This document shows positions 1-9,593 of a DNA stretch of 59,062 bases, piece after piece. The position numbers and the translations under genes were made by a program. Under the pieces are notes generated by a model. That model ran no database searches. It was given only the letters and a program-made list of their open reading frames with translations, and was not told the origin of the DNA. How positions within the stretch are numbered: the first letter of the stretch is position 1; every line of letters starts with the position of its first letter. Source of the DNA: Phycisphaerales bacterium (GTDB taxonomy: Bacteria; Planctomycetota; Phycisphaerae; Sedimentisphaerales; Anaerobacaceae); NCBI GenBank assembly GCA_020352215.1, contig CP070675.1, forward strand, positions 5,645,033 through 5,704,094, read 5' to 3'.

Positions 1-2
1 TG

Positions 3-821
3 GCCTCAGCAGCTTTCGGCCTGCGCTGGCGGGCGGACGTAATCAATACGTCTTTGTCGGCAAAGATTGTCAGGGAGAATATTCTGTTTATTGGGCTGAA
101 CTTCCCCACGCCTAATGCGCTGCTGTTCTTCCTGGGGTGCGTCGGGTTGTTCAACGTCGCGCCGAGGCTTCAACTTAGAAACGTCCTGTTGGGCCTTCTC
201 GTATTATTCTTCGTTTTTGCCTTTCGCTACACCGTGTCCGACAGATATGCCTTCTTTATTCCGTTTTACTGCATGGTTTCGATCCTCATAGGTCTCGGAG
301 CCTATCTCCTGCAAAAGAAGATAAGGCACCACTGGCTCACATACACGGTGGTGATTTCGACGGTACTTCCCGTGGGTGTCTATGCCGCCGCGCCGGCCTT
401 GGCCGACAAGATGAACGTCAGCCTCGGAACAAGGGGCGATGTGCCGTTCCGGGATGACCGCGGGTATTTCTTGCAGCCGTGGAAAACCGGATACAGGGGA
501 GCGGAGCGCTTTGCCTACGAAGCCCTGCGAACTGTGGGTGACAATGCTACTATCTGCGCCGACACTACAACAGTCGCGCCACTTTTGTATGTGCAGCAAG
601 TCAAAGAAGAACGGCCGGATGTTAAGGTAATATCCGGCATCGTAAGAAGCCAAGGCGCACCGCGGCTCACCAAAGACAATATCGAGCAATTACTTGATGC
701 TGGACCCGTATACGTCGTATCGCCGAAGCCCGGATACTGCCCTCAGTTCGTGCTCGACAACTATGATTTGGCGCCAGCGGGCATTCTATGGCGGGTGGAT
801 GAACGCGGGAGAAAAAGATAA
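3..821 (+). CDS. DUF2723-like multi-pass membrane protein, C-terminal part (5' end outside window)
   Basis: The reading frame is open to the left edge, so the gene is truncated by the window. The visible part has hydrophobic segments in its first third, then a soluble tail. That tail reads YRGAERFAYEALRTVGDNAT, followed by a region where QQVKEERPDVKVI is recognisable. This GDNAT...RPDV pattern is typical of the C-terminus of DUF2723 proteins, large membrane proteins related to GT-C glycosyltransferases. The stop is 22 bp before a methyltransferase gene in the same polysaccharide locus, so a role in surface glycan transfer or assembly is inferred. Family assignment is by pattern recognition only, and the catalytic N-terminal part is not visible. 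Confidence 0.6.
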   Translation, partial: ASAAFGLRWRADVINTSLSAKIVRENILFIGLNFPTPNALLFFLGCVGLFNVAPRLQLRNVLLGLLVLFFVFAFRYTVSDRYAFFIPFYCMVSILIGLGAYLLQKKIRHHWLTYTVVISTVLPVGVYAAAPALADKMNVSLGTRGDVPFRDDRGYFLQPWKTGYRGAERFAYEALRTVGDNATICADTTTVAPLLYVQQVKEERPDVKVISGIVRSQGAPRLTKDNIEQLLDAGPVYVVSPKPGYCPQFVLDNYDLAPAGILWRVDERGRKR

Positions 822-842
822 ACACAGGCCCTACAAGAGCTT

Positions 843-1610
843 ATGCACACACGAATCACCCCCGAGAACCCTCATGGGCATAATCGTTACGGCTTCGCGT
901 GGGAAAACGTGTCGCATGGCACGGACGCGCATCTTGATTTTGGCTGCTACGACGGCGCGTTTCTCGCAAGCCTAAGAAGCAAAGAGGCTGTCCGGCTTGT
1001 AGGCGTCGATAGAAATCGGGAGGCCGTACGGAAGGCGCAGGAGCAATTTCCAGATTTGCAGCTTATTCACATCTCAAGAACAGTTCCGCTGCCATTTGGA
1101 GACGGTGAGTTCTCCTCAGTTTCTGCTTTAGATGTGATTGAGCACGTTGATGATCAAATCGCTTTGCTACACGAACTAAGTCGCGTGCTGAAAGATGGGG
1201 GAGCGTTGATTGTGACGGTGCCCGGGCAGCACCTTTTCTCGTTCATGGACATAGGGAATCTCAAGTTTCGTTTTCCGAAACTCCATCGGTGGCACTATTG
1301 CAGGAAACACTCGCCGGCCGAGTATGAGTCTCGATACGTGTCCAATCCGAATGGGCTGGTGGGCGATATCTCAGCCAAGAAACGGTGGCATGAGCACTTT
1401 TCGCGGGCTAAGTTGGAGAGGCTGCTCAAGAGTTGCGGCTTCACCGTGATCGATTTTGGCGGGGCAGGTTTTTTCAGTCGACCCCTTAAAAGTATCAACC
1501 TTCTCTTAGCACCTCTAAGGCCGATACGGGCAGCGCTGGCAAAAGTCGAGGCCTTGGATGCCAGGCTATTTGAGTCGGCACACCTGTTCTGCGTAGCCAA
1601 AAAACGGTAA
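843..1610 (+). CDS. Class I SAM-dependent methyltransferase
   Basis: Rossmann-type methyltransferase of 255 residues. Motif I is LDFGCYDGAFL (residues 31-41). The acidic end of strand 2 is VGVDRN (about 53-58). The motif IV region is ALDVIEHVDD (95-104), and the post-motif segment VLKDGGALIVTVP lies at about 115-127. This order matches Methyltransf_11/25 family enzymes. It lies between a DUF2723-like membrane protein and a flippase in a polysaccharide locus, so the likely substrate is a sugar or a lipid-linked glycan intermediate; the substrate itself cannot be read from sequence. The start ATG is 21 bp after the previous stop. No strong Shine-Dalgarno is visible. Confidence 0.85.
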   Translation: MHTRITPENPHGHNRYGFAWENVSHGTDAHLDFGCYDGAFLASLRSKEAVRLVGVDRNREAVRKAQEQFPDLQLIHISRTVPLPFGDGEFSSVSALDVIEHVDDQIALLHELSRVLKDGGALIVTVPGQHLFSFMDIGNLKFRFPKLHRWHYCRKHSPAEYESRYVSNPNGLVGDISAKKRWHEHFSRAKLERLLKSCGFTVIDFGGAGFFSRPLKSINLLLAPLRPIRAALAKVEALDARLFESAHLFCVAKKR

Positions 1611-1645
1611 TGGGCCAACAGTTGACCGATTGACAACTGAGGCGT

Positions 1646-3214
1646 ATGGACAAACAAGCAATAACAACATCTAAGAGACTGGTTTATAATACGGCTACAA
1701 ACCTGCTGACGTTCGCGACCAACGCGGTCATCGGCTTCTTCTTGATACGCTTCTTTCTCGGGCAGCTTGGCCCGGCACGATACGGACTATGGCTGCTTGT
1801 CGGCGGTTCCATATTCCGGTACGGCGGCCTGCTGAATATGGGCCTAAACAGCGCGATAAACAGGTATATACCGGTGTATCTTGCACAGAATGACCGTGAT
1901 GGGATACAGCGGGTAGTCAACACCTCATTCTTTTTCTTCATCGCCCTTGCCTCTGTGCTCGTTGCAGCGAGCGTTGTGATTTACTTTAACTTCAGCTCGT
2001 GGTTCGCAGTCAGCGCCGAGCTGGTTCCGATCGGAAAGGTGTTAGTTCTGATTGTGGGATTCTGTCTCGCCTCGGCAATACCTCTGCAATTATCCAGTGC
2101 AGTTCTGAGCGGGCTGCAGCGGTACGATGTCATGAACCTGGCGACGCTGGCGACTCTGCTGGTGCGGACAATACTCTTGGTCGTACTGCTGTTGCGAGGT
2201 CACGGCCTGCTGACGATGGGGATAGCGTTTGGGTCCAGTGAGATAGCCTTGAGGGTGTTGCAGACCATACTTGCCCGGAGACTGTTACCGCAGTTTTCGC
2301 TTTCCTTGGCAAAGGTGGACGTGGCTCTTCTGCGAGAGATGCTCGGGTACGGAATAAACACTTTTCTGTACGCCGCAGGCGCGGTCATAATCTACCAGGC
2401 AAGCACCACGATAATAGGTATTTTCATAGGCGAAGAAGAAATCAGCCAGTTTATGACTGCGGCCGCGGGCGTTGTACTATTATCACAATCTCTGCGGGCC
2501 TTTACGCGAGCAATAAAACCAGCGGTCAGCGACCTTGACGCCAGAAATGATCGCGCGAGGGTGAAAGAGATAGCATTTCTGTCCCAGAAATACAGCCTCT
2601 TGCTGCTAATCCCCGGCGGATGCTTTCTGGTAGTTATGGGCAAAGAGTTCCTCACGATTTGGGTGGGCGACAAATTCTCGGACCCTGCCGTGATCAACAC
2701 CATGGCCTCGATACTGGCAATTTTGTCGGTGGGCCACTGTCTTCGGATGGCGCAGTATAGCAATTTCCTGGTGCTCGTGGGCCGTGGTCAGCACAAGATA
2801 TTCGGCGTACTCACGGCACTAACCGCCCTGCTGTGCGTCTCGGCATCAGTCGTTTCCTTGAAAGTGTTCAATGCGGGACTGCTCGGAATCGCCTGGTCCA
2901 ATTTCCTGCCGATTGTGCTAATTTCCGGCGTGATTCTGCCGATATATTTCAACTGGAAAATGCGCATTTCCATGTCGGAGAGCGTGCGCAGTGTTTGGCA
3001 GCCGGCTATATCAGGTTCTCTACCGGCCGTGGCCGTCATTGTTGCGTGGAAATGTGCGGCTGCGCCAAACTCGTGGCTTGAAATCCTGGTTGGGGTAGTT
3101 GCTGTTATGACAGTCACAGTTGTGAGTTCCTGGTTCCTCGGGCTTGATGCAATGGAACGAAAACGATTTGCCAGCATTTTAGCACGGAAAGAAGACGTGT
3201 TGAAAAACACATGA
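1646..3214 (+). CDS. Polysaccharide flippase of the MOP/Wzx type
   Basis: A 522-residue polytopic membrane protein with about 12-14 predicted hydrophobic segments. The N-terminus has the flippase pattern of a first helix ending in FFLIRFFLGQLGPARYGLW, followed by GGLLNMGLNSAINRYI. This is the classic Wzx/polysaccharide biosynthesis (MOP superfamily) beginning, where a basic helix is followed by LG...YGLW and G...G...R. It would move undecaprenyl-linked repeat units across the inner membrane. An O-antigen polymerase is encoded at 4776 and a priming transferase at 17922, consistent with a Wzx/Wzy-dependent pathway. Confidence 0.87.
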   Translation: MDKQAITTSKRLVYNTATNLLTFATNAVIGFFLIRFFLGQLGPARYGLWLLVGGSIFRYGGLLNMGLNSAINRYIPVYLAQNDRDGIQRVVNTSFFFFIALASVLVAASVVIYFNFSSWFAVSAELVPIGKVLVLIVGFCLASAIPLQLSSAVLSGLQRYDVMNLATLATLLVRTILLVVLLLRGHGLLTMGIAFGSSEIALRVLQTILARRLLPQFSLSLAKVDVALLREMLGYGINTFLYAAGAVIIYQASTTIIGIFIGEEEISQFMTAAAGVVLLSQSLRAFTRAIKPAVSDLDARNDRARVKEIAFLSQKYSLLLLIPGGCFLVVMGKEFLTIWVGDKFSDPAVINTMASILAILSVGHCLRMAQYSNFLVLVGRGQHKIFGVLTALTALLCVSASVVSLKVFNAGLLGIAWSNFLPIVLISGVILPIYFNWKMRISMSESVRSVWQPAISGSLPAVAVIVAWKCAAAPNSWLEILVGVVAVMTVTVVSSWFLGLDAMERKRFASILARKEDVLKNT

Positions 3215-3237
3215 TCCTGCATTAAGCAAAGCTGCAC

Positions 3238-4014
3238 ATGGCAGAAGAGTATACTTACAGAGACTCACACAAGGCGCTGGACAAGGGAGAAGTCTACGAC
3301 GGTAACTATGAACGGATACCTTGGCGGCGATTTCTTTGGTCGCGCGAGCAGAAGATACTCCTGAGCATTTTGGAGAAGTATTTTGAAGGCAGGGACACCC
3401 ATCTGCTTGACTTCGCATGTGGGACAGGTCGCATAACCGGGTTGCTGGAGGACCGTGTAAAGACGTCCACAGCTGTCGATGTTTCCCCTTCAATGTTAGC
3501 AGTTGCCCGAACTAAACTCAAGCGAACTGAAATAATTGAAGCGGACATAACTACTGACAATGTTCTGAAAGGAAGGAAATTCAATCTCATAACCGCCTTC
3601 AGGTTCTTCGTCAATGCAGAGCCGTCCCTGCGTTCACAGGCGATGACTACTCTCGCAGGCTTACTGTCCGAAGACGGGTTGCTCGTATTCAACAACCACC
3701 ACAATCTGGGCTCGCCTTGGATCAAAGTGGCCAACTGGCGTCACCGCCAGAAGGACCCCGACGGGATATTCAACGTCATGGGTATCAAGCAGATGAACGA
3801 GCTTGTCGAGGCAGTGGGGTTGGAGATAAAGGAGCTGTATCCCATCGGTTTCTTTCATCCTCCCAAGATCCCCGTCTCGTACTTCTTTAATATCGCAGTA
3901 GACGCTGTGGCTGGCAGGTTCCAGTGCCTGAAGCGCCTCTCGGAAAGTCCCATTGCAGTGTGTACTCGGCGCCGGAGCCACACTATATCCGGCCAGCCGA
4001 AAGGGGGCACGTGA
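3238..4014 (+). CDS. Class I SAM-dependent methyltransferase
   Basis: A second methyltransferase in the locus, 258 residues. Motif I is LLDFACGTGRI (residues 56-66). The motif II acidic residue is in AVDVSPSML (about 79-87), and a later LLSEDGLLVFNNH segment matches the post-motif strand. It is not closely similar to the methyltransferase at 843. Its stop codon overlaps the start of the next gene (TGA at 4012-4014, ATG at 4014-4016), so the kinase-like protein downstream is probably translationally coupled. The two may act on the same glycan end, as in known methyl/phosphate chain caps; that functional link is inference. Confidence 0.82.
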   Translation: MAEEYTYRDSHKALDKGEVYDGNYERIPWRRFLWSREQKILLSILEKYFEGRDTHLLDFACGTGRITGLLEDRVKTSTAVDVSPSMLAVARTKLKRTEIIEADITTDNVLKGRKFNLITAFRFFVNAEPSLRSQAMTTLAGLLSEDGLLVFNNHHNLGSPWIKVANWRHRQKDPDGIFNVMGIKQMNELVEAVGLEIKELYPIGFFHPPKIPVSYFFNIAVDAVAGRFQCLKRLSESPIAVCTRRRSHTISGQPKGGT

Positions 4015-4772
4015 TGGAATTCGTCGGCGACATCGCCAGAAAGACTGGAGCACCTTCGCTGCTCGCTGTTGAAGCCGCCAAAACCGAACGGGCTGGCCAG
4101 ATCGGCAAAAGCAGCGGCCTTTTCTATGTCCCCAAGGTGGTTGAGTTTGCCCCGGATGCCGGCGTGCTGGATTTCGAGCGACTCAGGGATATGTCCACAC
4201 TGTTGGAGTTGGCAGTCAGCAGAGATGCGCGGGCCCTGGAACTCGCTGAGAAAGCCGGAAGAGCATTGGCTGTCGTTCACGATCAACTGATTCTCCCAGA
4301 TGAGATGAAGGAGCCACTTCCGGCCGAGTGGATGGACGCCCCCGACGAGAATGTATTCATTCACGGCGATTTTGGCTGTACGAACCTGTGCTTTCACGCA
4401 CCGTCTGGACAACTTGTAATCTTGGATTGGTCCACGGCTCCACTGATGGGAAGGACCCCAACGTTTGGAAGCCGCTACTTCGACATCCTCTGGTCGGCGA
4501 GCTACGTGTTCCGTGCCGCCCCCAGTAAGAGGGTGTTCAACTGGGGCGCCGAGGAAATCGCTAGAGCACTACTGCGGGGATATGTAGACGGGTTTTCGGG
4601 ACAGAAGTTGAACAAGCTCAAAGACTACAGGCTGCAGATAAGTCAACTGCATAGAAAATACGTTCGGTCCATTGCACGCAAACGACCTCCTCTGAGTAGT
4701 ATGGCTTATAGGTGCTCTCAGGCCTTGATGCACGCACGTTTGAACAGATTCCTGCGGAACTGTGAATTATGA
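4014..4772 (+). CDS. APH-family phosphotransferase (kinase-like) in polysaccharide locus
   Basis: A 253-residue protein with the catalytic core of the aminoglycoside phosphotransferase/choline kinase fold. It has HGDFGCTN (residues 117-124) as the Brenner-type catalytic loop and VILDWS (135-140), whose Asp is the metal ligand. The N-lobe is short but has a Lys-Glu stretch, EAAKTERAG (20-28). I chose the ATG at 4014 because it overlaps the upstream stop by one base. A longer in-frame start exists at 3924 but would run far into the methyltransferase gene. Phosphorylation of a glycan, lipid carrier or sugar precursor is inferred from context; resistance to aminoglycosides is unlikely here. Confidence 0.75.
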   Translation: MEFVGDIARKTGAPSLLAVEAAKTERAGQIGKSSGLFYVPKVVEFAPDAGVLDFERLRDMSTLLELAVSRDARALELAEKAGRALAVVHDQLILPDEMKEPLPAEWMDAPDENVFIHGDFGCTNLCFHAPSGQLVILDWSTAPLMGRTPTFGSRYFDILWSASYVFRAAPSKRVFNWGAEEIARALLRGYVDGFSGQKLNKLKDYRLQISQLHRKYVRSIARKRPPLSSMAYRCSQALMHARLNRFLRNCEL

Positions 4773-4775
4773 ATT

Positions 4776-6239
4776 ATGGGGTGCGATATGTACACTGATT
4801 ATGCCACCGACATAGAACTTGGCAGAGAATATCTGTACGAAGAACCACACGAGCGGACTTCCGACATCGAGTTGCAGCCGGGCATCAACGCTCTCTTTCT
4901 TGCGGTTTGGGCTGTGATTTCTCTGGTCGGATTTGCAGTGATGTTCCTGGTAGAGCAGCCTGTGGCCGGCGCAATTATCATCGCAGTGCCCACATTCATT
5001 GGCATGATCATCAAGCCGACCTTCGCACTCTGTATCATGATGCTGGCGTTGCCGACCGGTGCGGGTATCGGTTACAGGGAGGTCTTCAGCCTGGACCGTG
5101 GGATTGGCATTGCTCTTGCGGTAAGCTTCCTGCTGAACATACTGATTACCCGCCCGAGGCTGCGTATCGGCAACAAGGCATTGTGGGCAGTTGCGGCGTA
5201 CACAATTTGGGTATGTCTGGCATCACTGGCAGGGCCTTATCTGGGCCTGGAATTACGGCGGGCCTTCACCCAGGTGCAGCTCTTGGGGCTTAGCCTTATC
5301 ATCTATTGGATACTTGAGACCAATAGCCCGGCGACGCTTATCTGGGCGCTTAGAGCATACGTAGTTGGGACACTGGGCACGATCGCACTGGCATACATGA
5401 CCGGCGCAGCCATTACGGCAACGCAAGAAACCACTGAGGGCCGGTATGCCGCCACACTCGGTCAGGCTATAAATGCAAATATGCTGGCGGCTTTGACCGG
5501 CATGGCGTTCCTTGCAGCGATTTACCTTTTTGCTCGTGACAGGAATATCTTCGCGCGTCTGCTCTATTTGTGTGGCATTTTGTTTCTTCCCGTCATGCTT
5601 ATCAGAATCGGTTCGAGAGGCAATATGGTAGCGCTGGCGGTCACGCTATTGTCGCCACTGCTGTTTGTAAGGGAGGTGTCGCGCAGACCCACGCTGGTGC
5701 TGCTACTGGTGGTGGTGATTGTGCTGGCCTCAGTTTTCGCGGGTCTGACGGTGAAAAGCGCCGGACTGGAAGCCGGCGTTGCGGAACGCTTAACAAGCAT
5801 CAGTTATGCCAAAGAGTCGATTGGTTACAGGGTGAGTCTCCTGAAGCAGGCTGTCGGCTCTATCGCAAGAAGGCCTCTGGGGACCGGGTACTATTCCTGG
5901 TTCGAGAGGACCGGACTGGTCAACTTTCCGCACAGCGATTTCTTTCTCATACTCGGTGTCTACGGAATACCGGGAGCTATCCTGTTCGTGGTGTTTGTGA
6001 TCATGATGGTGCGGACAATCAGACGCATGCCAACGGGTCTGGAGAAACTATACGCCAGGGCTGTGCTGACATATCTGTTGGTGGTCGGCATGAACAATGC
6101 GAATGTGTTCGCGAAGTTCTATTGGGTCTTTTTGGTGATGGCTATGGTCTCCGAGAGGATAAGCCACCTGTATTCTACCCCGCAAGATTTCTATTACGCA
6201 GAAGGCGGCGAGGAATATCTGCCTGAGGAGGGGCAGTAG
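4776..6239 (+). CDS. O-antigen ligase/polymerase family membrane protein (Wzy_C)
   Basis: A 487-residue protein with about 10-12 membrane segments and a periplasmic loop before the last helices that carries RRPLGTGYYSWFERTGLVNF followed by HSDFFLILGVYGIPG. This 'G.G...F......HNxyl...e.GixG' arrangement is the Wzy_C signature shared by O-antigen polymerases and ligases. It would join lipid-linked repeats on the outer face of the inner membrane. The first 40 residues are charged and cytoplasmic. The start may be ATG 4776 or ATG 4788. The stop (TAG 6237-6239) overlaps the GTG start of the next gene. Confidence 0.85.
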   Translation: MGCDMYTDYATDIELGREYLYEEPHERTSDIELQPGINALFLAVWAVISLVGFAVMFLVEQPVAGAIIIAVPTFIGMIIKPTFALCIMMLALPTGAGIGYREVFSLDRGIGIALAVSFLLNILITRPRLRIGNKALWAVAAYTIWVCLASLAGPYLGLELRRAFTQVQLLGLSLIIYWILETNSPATLIWALRAYVVGTLGTIALAYMTGAAITATQETTEGRYAATLGQAINANMLAALTGMAFLAAIYLFARDRNIFARLLYLCGILFLPVMLIRIGSRGNMVALAVTLLSPLLFVREVSRRPTLVLLLVVVIVLASVFAGLTVKSAGLEAGVAERLTSISYAKESIGYRVSLLKQAVGSIARRPLGTGYYSWFERTGLVNFPHSDFFLILGVYGIPGAILFVVFVIMMVRTIRRMPTGLEKLYARAVLTYLLVVGMNNANVFAKFYWVFLVMAMVSERISHLYSTPQDFYYAEGGEEYLPEEGQ

Positions 6240-7459
6240 TGAGATTGCTCGCGGTTACGCACGACTTCCCGAATGAGGGCAACACGGGTCTCGGGATATT
6301 TGCTGCGCGACAGTTGCTTGAAATGAGACGGCAGGGGGCGGACATCACGGTTCTGGTTCCGATGGTTTGGTGCCCCGGTTGGCTCAACAGCTTCAAGAGA
6401 TGGAGCATCTATAACCACCGCTGGAGGTGTGAGTACGAGGGCCTGGTAGCCATTACGGCGCCATACCTTCGGTTGCCAGGCAAATGGTATCGGCCTCTGG
6501 CTCAGCGCAGCGTGTACCATGCGATACGCAACAAAGCCATACAGCTGCATAAGGCAAAACCTTTCAGCGCGATATACTCGCGGTTTCTTTACCCTGAAGG
6601 TTATGCCGCGGTGAGGATTTCGAAAATTCTGGGGATACCCGCAGTAGGTGTCGGGGCCGGCAGCGAAGTCAACGTCCTCCCGCACGAGAGTAGGTTACTC
6701 AAACGAGATTTGGTTGACATATTGAACGGGCTTGACGGCGTACTGGCAAGCGGGCCTGCCGTTGCCGCCGGTATTAGCAAGATGAGCAACAAAGAAGCCC
6801 TGGTGGTACACGGCGTCGTCGATCTGGAGGAGTTCTCTCCGGCTCCTGACAAGGTCTCGGTAAGAAGGGAACTGGGACTGGCGCCGGACAAGCTCATTGT
6901 CCTGTATGTCGGCGGTTTTCTGGCGTGCAAGGGAGTTTGCGAGCTGATTGAAGCATCGGCCCGAGTGCTAAAACAAGTGCCCAACACGGTAGTGAAGATG
7001 TGCGGCTCTGGTCGCCAGGAAGGCAAGATGCGGCAGATGATAGAGGAAAGAAATGCCGGGGGTGCAATCGAAATAGTCGGCAGGGTCGATCCACAGCAGG
7101 TACACAAGTGGATGCAAGCGAGCGACGTGCTCGTGTTGCCGTCATATGCCGAGGGCATGCCAAACGTCGTGATGGAGGCCATGGCGTGCGGATTGCCTGT
7201 AGTTGCTTCTGCCGTGGGAGGGCTCCCGCAGGAGGTCGGAGATTGTGAAGGTGCTATCCTCATTGCGCCCAAGAGCGTAGACGCGCTCGAGCAGGCCATG
7301 TTGCGAGTGATCGGTGACGAGACATTGCGGCGTCGCATGCAGCTCGCTTCGCGCAAACGAGCGGAAGAGCGATTCGGCGTGCGTCGGAACGCAAGAATTG
7401 TCCTCGATTTCCTCTCAGAAGTAGTCGAAAAGCATGGACACGCCCGTCGAACACACTGA
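6239..7459 (+). CDS. Glycosyltransferase family 4
   Basis: A 406-residue GT-B glycosyltransferase. The N-terminal acceptor domain starts with LLAVTHDFPNEGNTGLGIFA. The C-terminal donor-binding domain includes LYVGGFLACKGV, and the GT4 nucleotide-sugar motif SYAEGMPNVVMEAMACG lies at about 302-318. Here the E-x7-E element binds the donor, and it is followed by LPVVAS. It begins with GTG overlapping the upstream TAG, which suggests coupling to the polymerase gene. The sugar donor is not identifiable from sequence. Confidence 0.88.
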   Translation: MRLLAVTHDFPNEGNTGLGIFAARQLLEMRRQGADITVLVPMVWCPGWLNSFKRWSIYNHRWRCEYEGLVAITAPYLRLPGKWYRPLAQRSVYHAIRNKAIQLHKAKPFSAIYSRFLYPEGYAAVRISKILGIPAVGVGAGSEVNVLPHESRLLKRDLVDILNGLDGVLASGPAVAAGISKMSNKEALVVHGVVDLEEFSPAPDKVSVRRELGLAPDKLIVLYVGGFLACKGVCELIEASARVLKQVPNTVVKMCGSGRQEGKMRQMIEERNAGGAIEIVGRVDPQQVHKWMQASDVLVLPSYAEGMPNVVMEAMACGLPVVASAVGGLPQEVGDCEGAILIAPKSVDALEQAMLRVIGDETLRRRMQLASRKRAEERFGVRRNARIVLDFLSEVVEKHGHARRTH

Positions 7460-7531
7460 CGAAAGGCCCTCTGAGACGGCACGAAACGCATCGTCAACCA
7501 CCTAACGACAGTAACCCCTCCCCGATGAGGG

Positions 7532-8713
7532 ATGGAATGGAAATTGGACCAATCAATGAGCAACTTAGCAGGTGCAAATCGAACAAAGGTATGCATCCTT
7601 ACGTCTGTTCACCTTCCTTTTGATGGCCGAGTCTTCCATAAGGAGGCAAAGTCCCTGGTAAAGGCAGACTATGATGTCGCACTCGTCGCTCAACACGACA
7701 CGGAAGAAACCGTCGACGGGATAAGGATTCTCCCTCTGCCCAAACCTAAGAACAGGTTCGATAGGGCAACGAGGGTCGCGTGGAAATTGCTCAGGCTGGC
7801 GCTGAAGGAGGATGCGCATGTATACCACTTCCACGACCCAGAGCTGATACCAGTTGGCCTGTTTCTGAAGCTGCGCGGCAGGAAGGTAATTTGGGATGTC
7901 CACGAACACTATCCCAACAGTATTGCGGATAGATACTGGATTCCCAAGAGCATGAGGTACGTGACAAGCCGACTGTTCGACCTCGCCGAGAGGGTGTTCG
8001 TCCGGTTCTTCGATTACGTTGTGTACACTACACCTATTGTTGGAGAAAGATACACCAGGATGAAGGTTCGGTCAGAAAGGATAGACAACTATCCCATAAT
8101 CGAACTGTCCGAGTCGTTTGCGAAGGATCCTCAAGAGAGTGTGATCTACCTGGGGGGAATGTCCAAGATCAGAGGCATCATCGAGCTCATTGAGGCATTC
8201 CACATCGTCACAAGGAAGCATCCCAAATGGAAACTTCGCTTAGTGGGAAGAGCGAGCCCCTCATCCTTCGGGGAAGAAATTAAGCAGCTGATCAGCAAAC
8301 TGAACTTAGACGAAAACGTCAGCCTGATCCCATGGGTCCCATACGAAGAGAAAGAACGGCTCTCTTCTCAGGCGTCCATAGGCATTGTCACTTACCTTCC
8401 GTACGCCAACAACGTGAGTTGCTTGCCAAATAAGCTCTTTGACTACATGTTGGTGGGATTGCCTGTGGTGGTCTCCAACTTTCCCCAGTACAAAGAGGTA
8501 GTTGAAACGGACAGATGCGGATTGATTGTGGACCCGTCAGATCCTGCCGATATTGCCAAGGCCATCGAGTACTTGATAGGACACCCAGAGGAGGCGAAGA
8601 AAATGGGAGAAAACGGTAGGGAAGCAGTGCTGCGCAGATACAACTGGGGCAATGAGAGCAAGAAACTTCTCCGAATCTACAGAGAACTCCTGGACGGCAC
8701 AGCAGGTGAGTGA
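7532..8713 (+). CDS. Glycosyltransferase family 4
   Basis: A GT-B enzyme of up to 393 residues. The N-terminal domain has TSVHLPFDGRVFHKEAKSL and the central VIWDVHEHYPNS. The donor domain has VIYLGGMSKIRGI and, near 288-318, YLPYANNVSCLPNKLFDYML then GLPVVVSNF, which is the GT4 E-x7-E region in a variant where the second acidic residue is replaced within FDYM. The first ATG is at 7532; another in-frame ATG at 7556 is equally possible, because neither has a clear ribosome binding site. A 72-bp gap separates it from the preceding gene. Confidence 0.85.
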   Translation: MEWKLDQSMSNLAGANRTKVCILTSVHLPFDGRVFHKEAKSLVKADYDVALVAQHDTEETVDGIRILPLPKPKNRFDRATRVAWKLLRLALKEDAHVYHFHDPELIPVGLFLKLRGRKVIWDVHEHYPNSIADRYWIPKSMRYVTSRLFDLAERVFVRFFDYVVYTTPIVGERYTRMKVRSERIDNYPIIELSESFAKDPQESVIYLGGMSKIRGIIELIEAFHIVTRKHPKWKLRLVGRASPSSFGEEIKQLISKLNLDENVSLIPWVPYEEKERLSSQASIGIVTYLPYANNVSCLPNKLFDYMLVGLPVVVSNFPQYKEVVETDRCGLIVDPSDPADIAKAIEYLIGHPEEAKKMGENGREAVLRRYNWGNESKKLLRIYRELLDGTAGE

Positions 8714-8905
8714 TCTGTTCCATGCAGTTTTTGCCGTAGTCACCGGGCCGAATGTCGGCAAGACGGAGAGTCTTGGCCCAGCCGCGCGTGAGCATGTTGA
8801 ACTCGGCTTCGACATAGCCAGAACGGCAGCGGCGCTGCGACCTTTGATTAGGCCGAACTCGTGGCCGAGCGAAGATGGCGGATTAAGATCCCGGGCACAG
8901 CAGAT

Positions 8906-9562
8906 ATGAATACGCGTCACAGTAACTCGGCTCAGGACTTCTCCATAGTACGAGCCAATAGCCAGCACCTGGACGGCATGGTGCGGTGTCACATAGCGTC
9001 GTTTCCGGGTCAGTTCATGACCGTTGTGGGAGCCAGGTTCATAAAGGGATTCTACAGGTTCTACCTGAGGGAGAACGCTGTCCTATTTGTGGCCACTGGT
9101 TCTTCAGGGATAGTTGTCGGCTTGGTTTGTGGTGGCGAGGCGGGACTAAGGCAGAAGTTCAGCAGAAGACGCGCACCGTTCTACGCCCCCGATATTATCC
9201 TCGGTGCGATAAAGAACGATCGCGCCCGGGAGAGGCTCTTCCATCACCTGAGGTCAGCGGCCAAGGGACTCCTGGCGAGCATCGCCCGTCGAGGCAGGTC
9301 AGGAAAAGAGTTACATGACAACACTGCCCACCCACCTTTGAGTCTGCTTTCCATCTGCGCCGATCCCGATTTCCGCGGCAGGGGGGTTGGCGTAGCATTG
9401 ATGGAACGATTTGAGCAAGAAAGCCGCACGCTGGGATATAAGCTGATGCGGCTTTCGGTGCACGCGGACAATCAAGCGGCTATAAACCTGTACGCAAAAT
9501 GTGGCTGGGAGCGGCTATACGAGGCCGATGGCGGTATATACTTCAGAAAGCGGCTTGGATAG
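8906..9562 (+). CDS. GNAT-family N-acetyltransferase
   Basis: A 218-residue protein with a GNAT acetyl-CoA fold. The key element is ICADPDFRGRGVGVALMERF, where RGRGVG is the Q/RxxGxG/A pyrophosphate-binding loop. It is followed by LRLSVHADNQAAINLYAKCGW-type strand 5 with the conserved N..A...Y...GF/W. The start at ATG 8906 is chosen over an in-frame GTG at 8861 because homology-like sequence begins at DFSIVRAN. Within this locus it probably acetylates an amino sugar made with the aminotransferase encoded at 16756, which is inference. The 190 bp upstream carry no gene I can support. Confidence 0.8.
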   Translation: MNTRHSNSAQDFSIVRANSQHLDGMVRCHIASFPGQFMTVVGARFIKGFYRFYLRENAVLFVATGSSGIVVGLVCGGEAGLRQKFSRRRAPFYAPDIILGAIKNDRARERLFHHLRSAAKGLLASIARRGRSGKELHDNTAHPPLSLLSICADPDFRGRGVGVALMERFEQESRTLGYKLMRLSVHADNQAAINLYAKCGWERLYEADGGIYFRKRLG

Positions 9563-9593
9563 TGCCGGGGCCGCGATTGGGCAAGTTAGCCAC

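Noticed and set aside
8714..8905. Possible short gene between the second GT4 and the GNAT gene
   Set aside because: Frames open here on both strands run into the neighbouring genes and show no motif or ribosome binding site.
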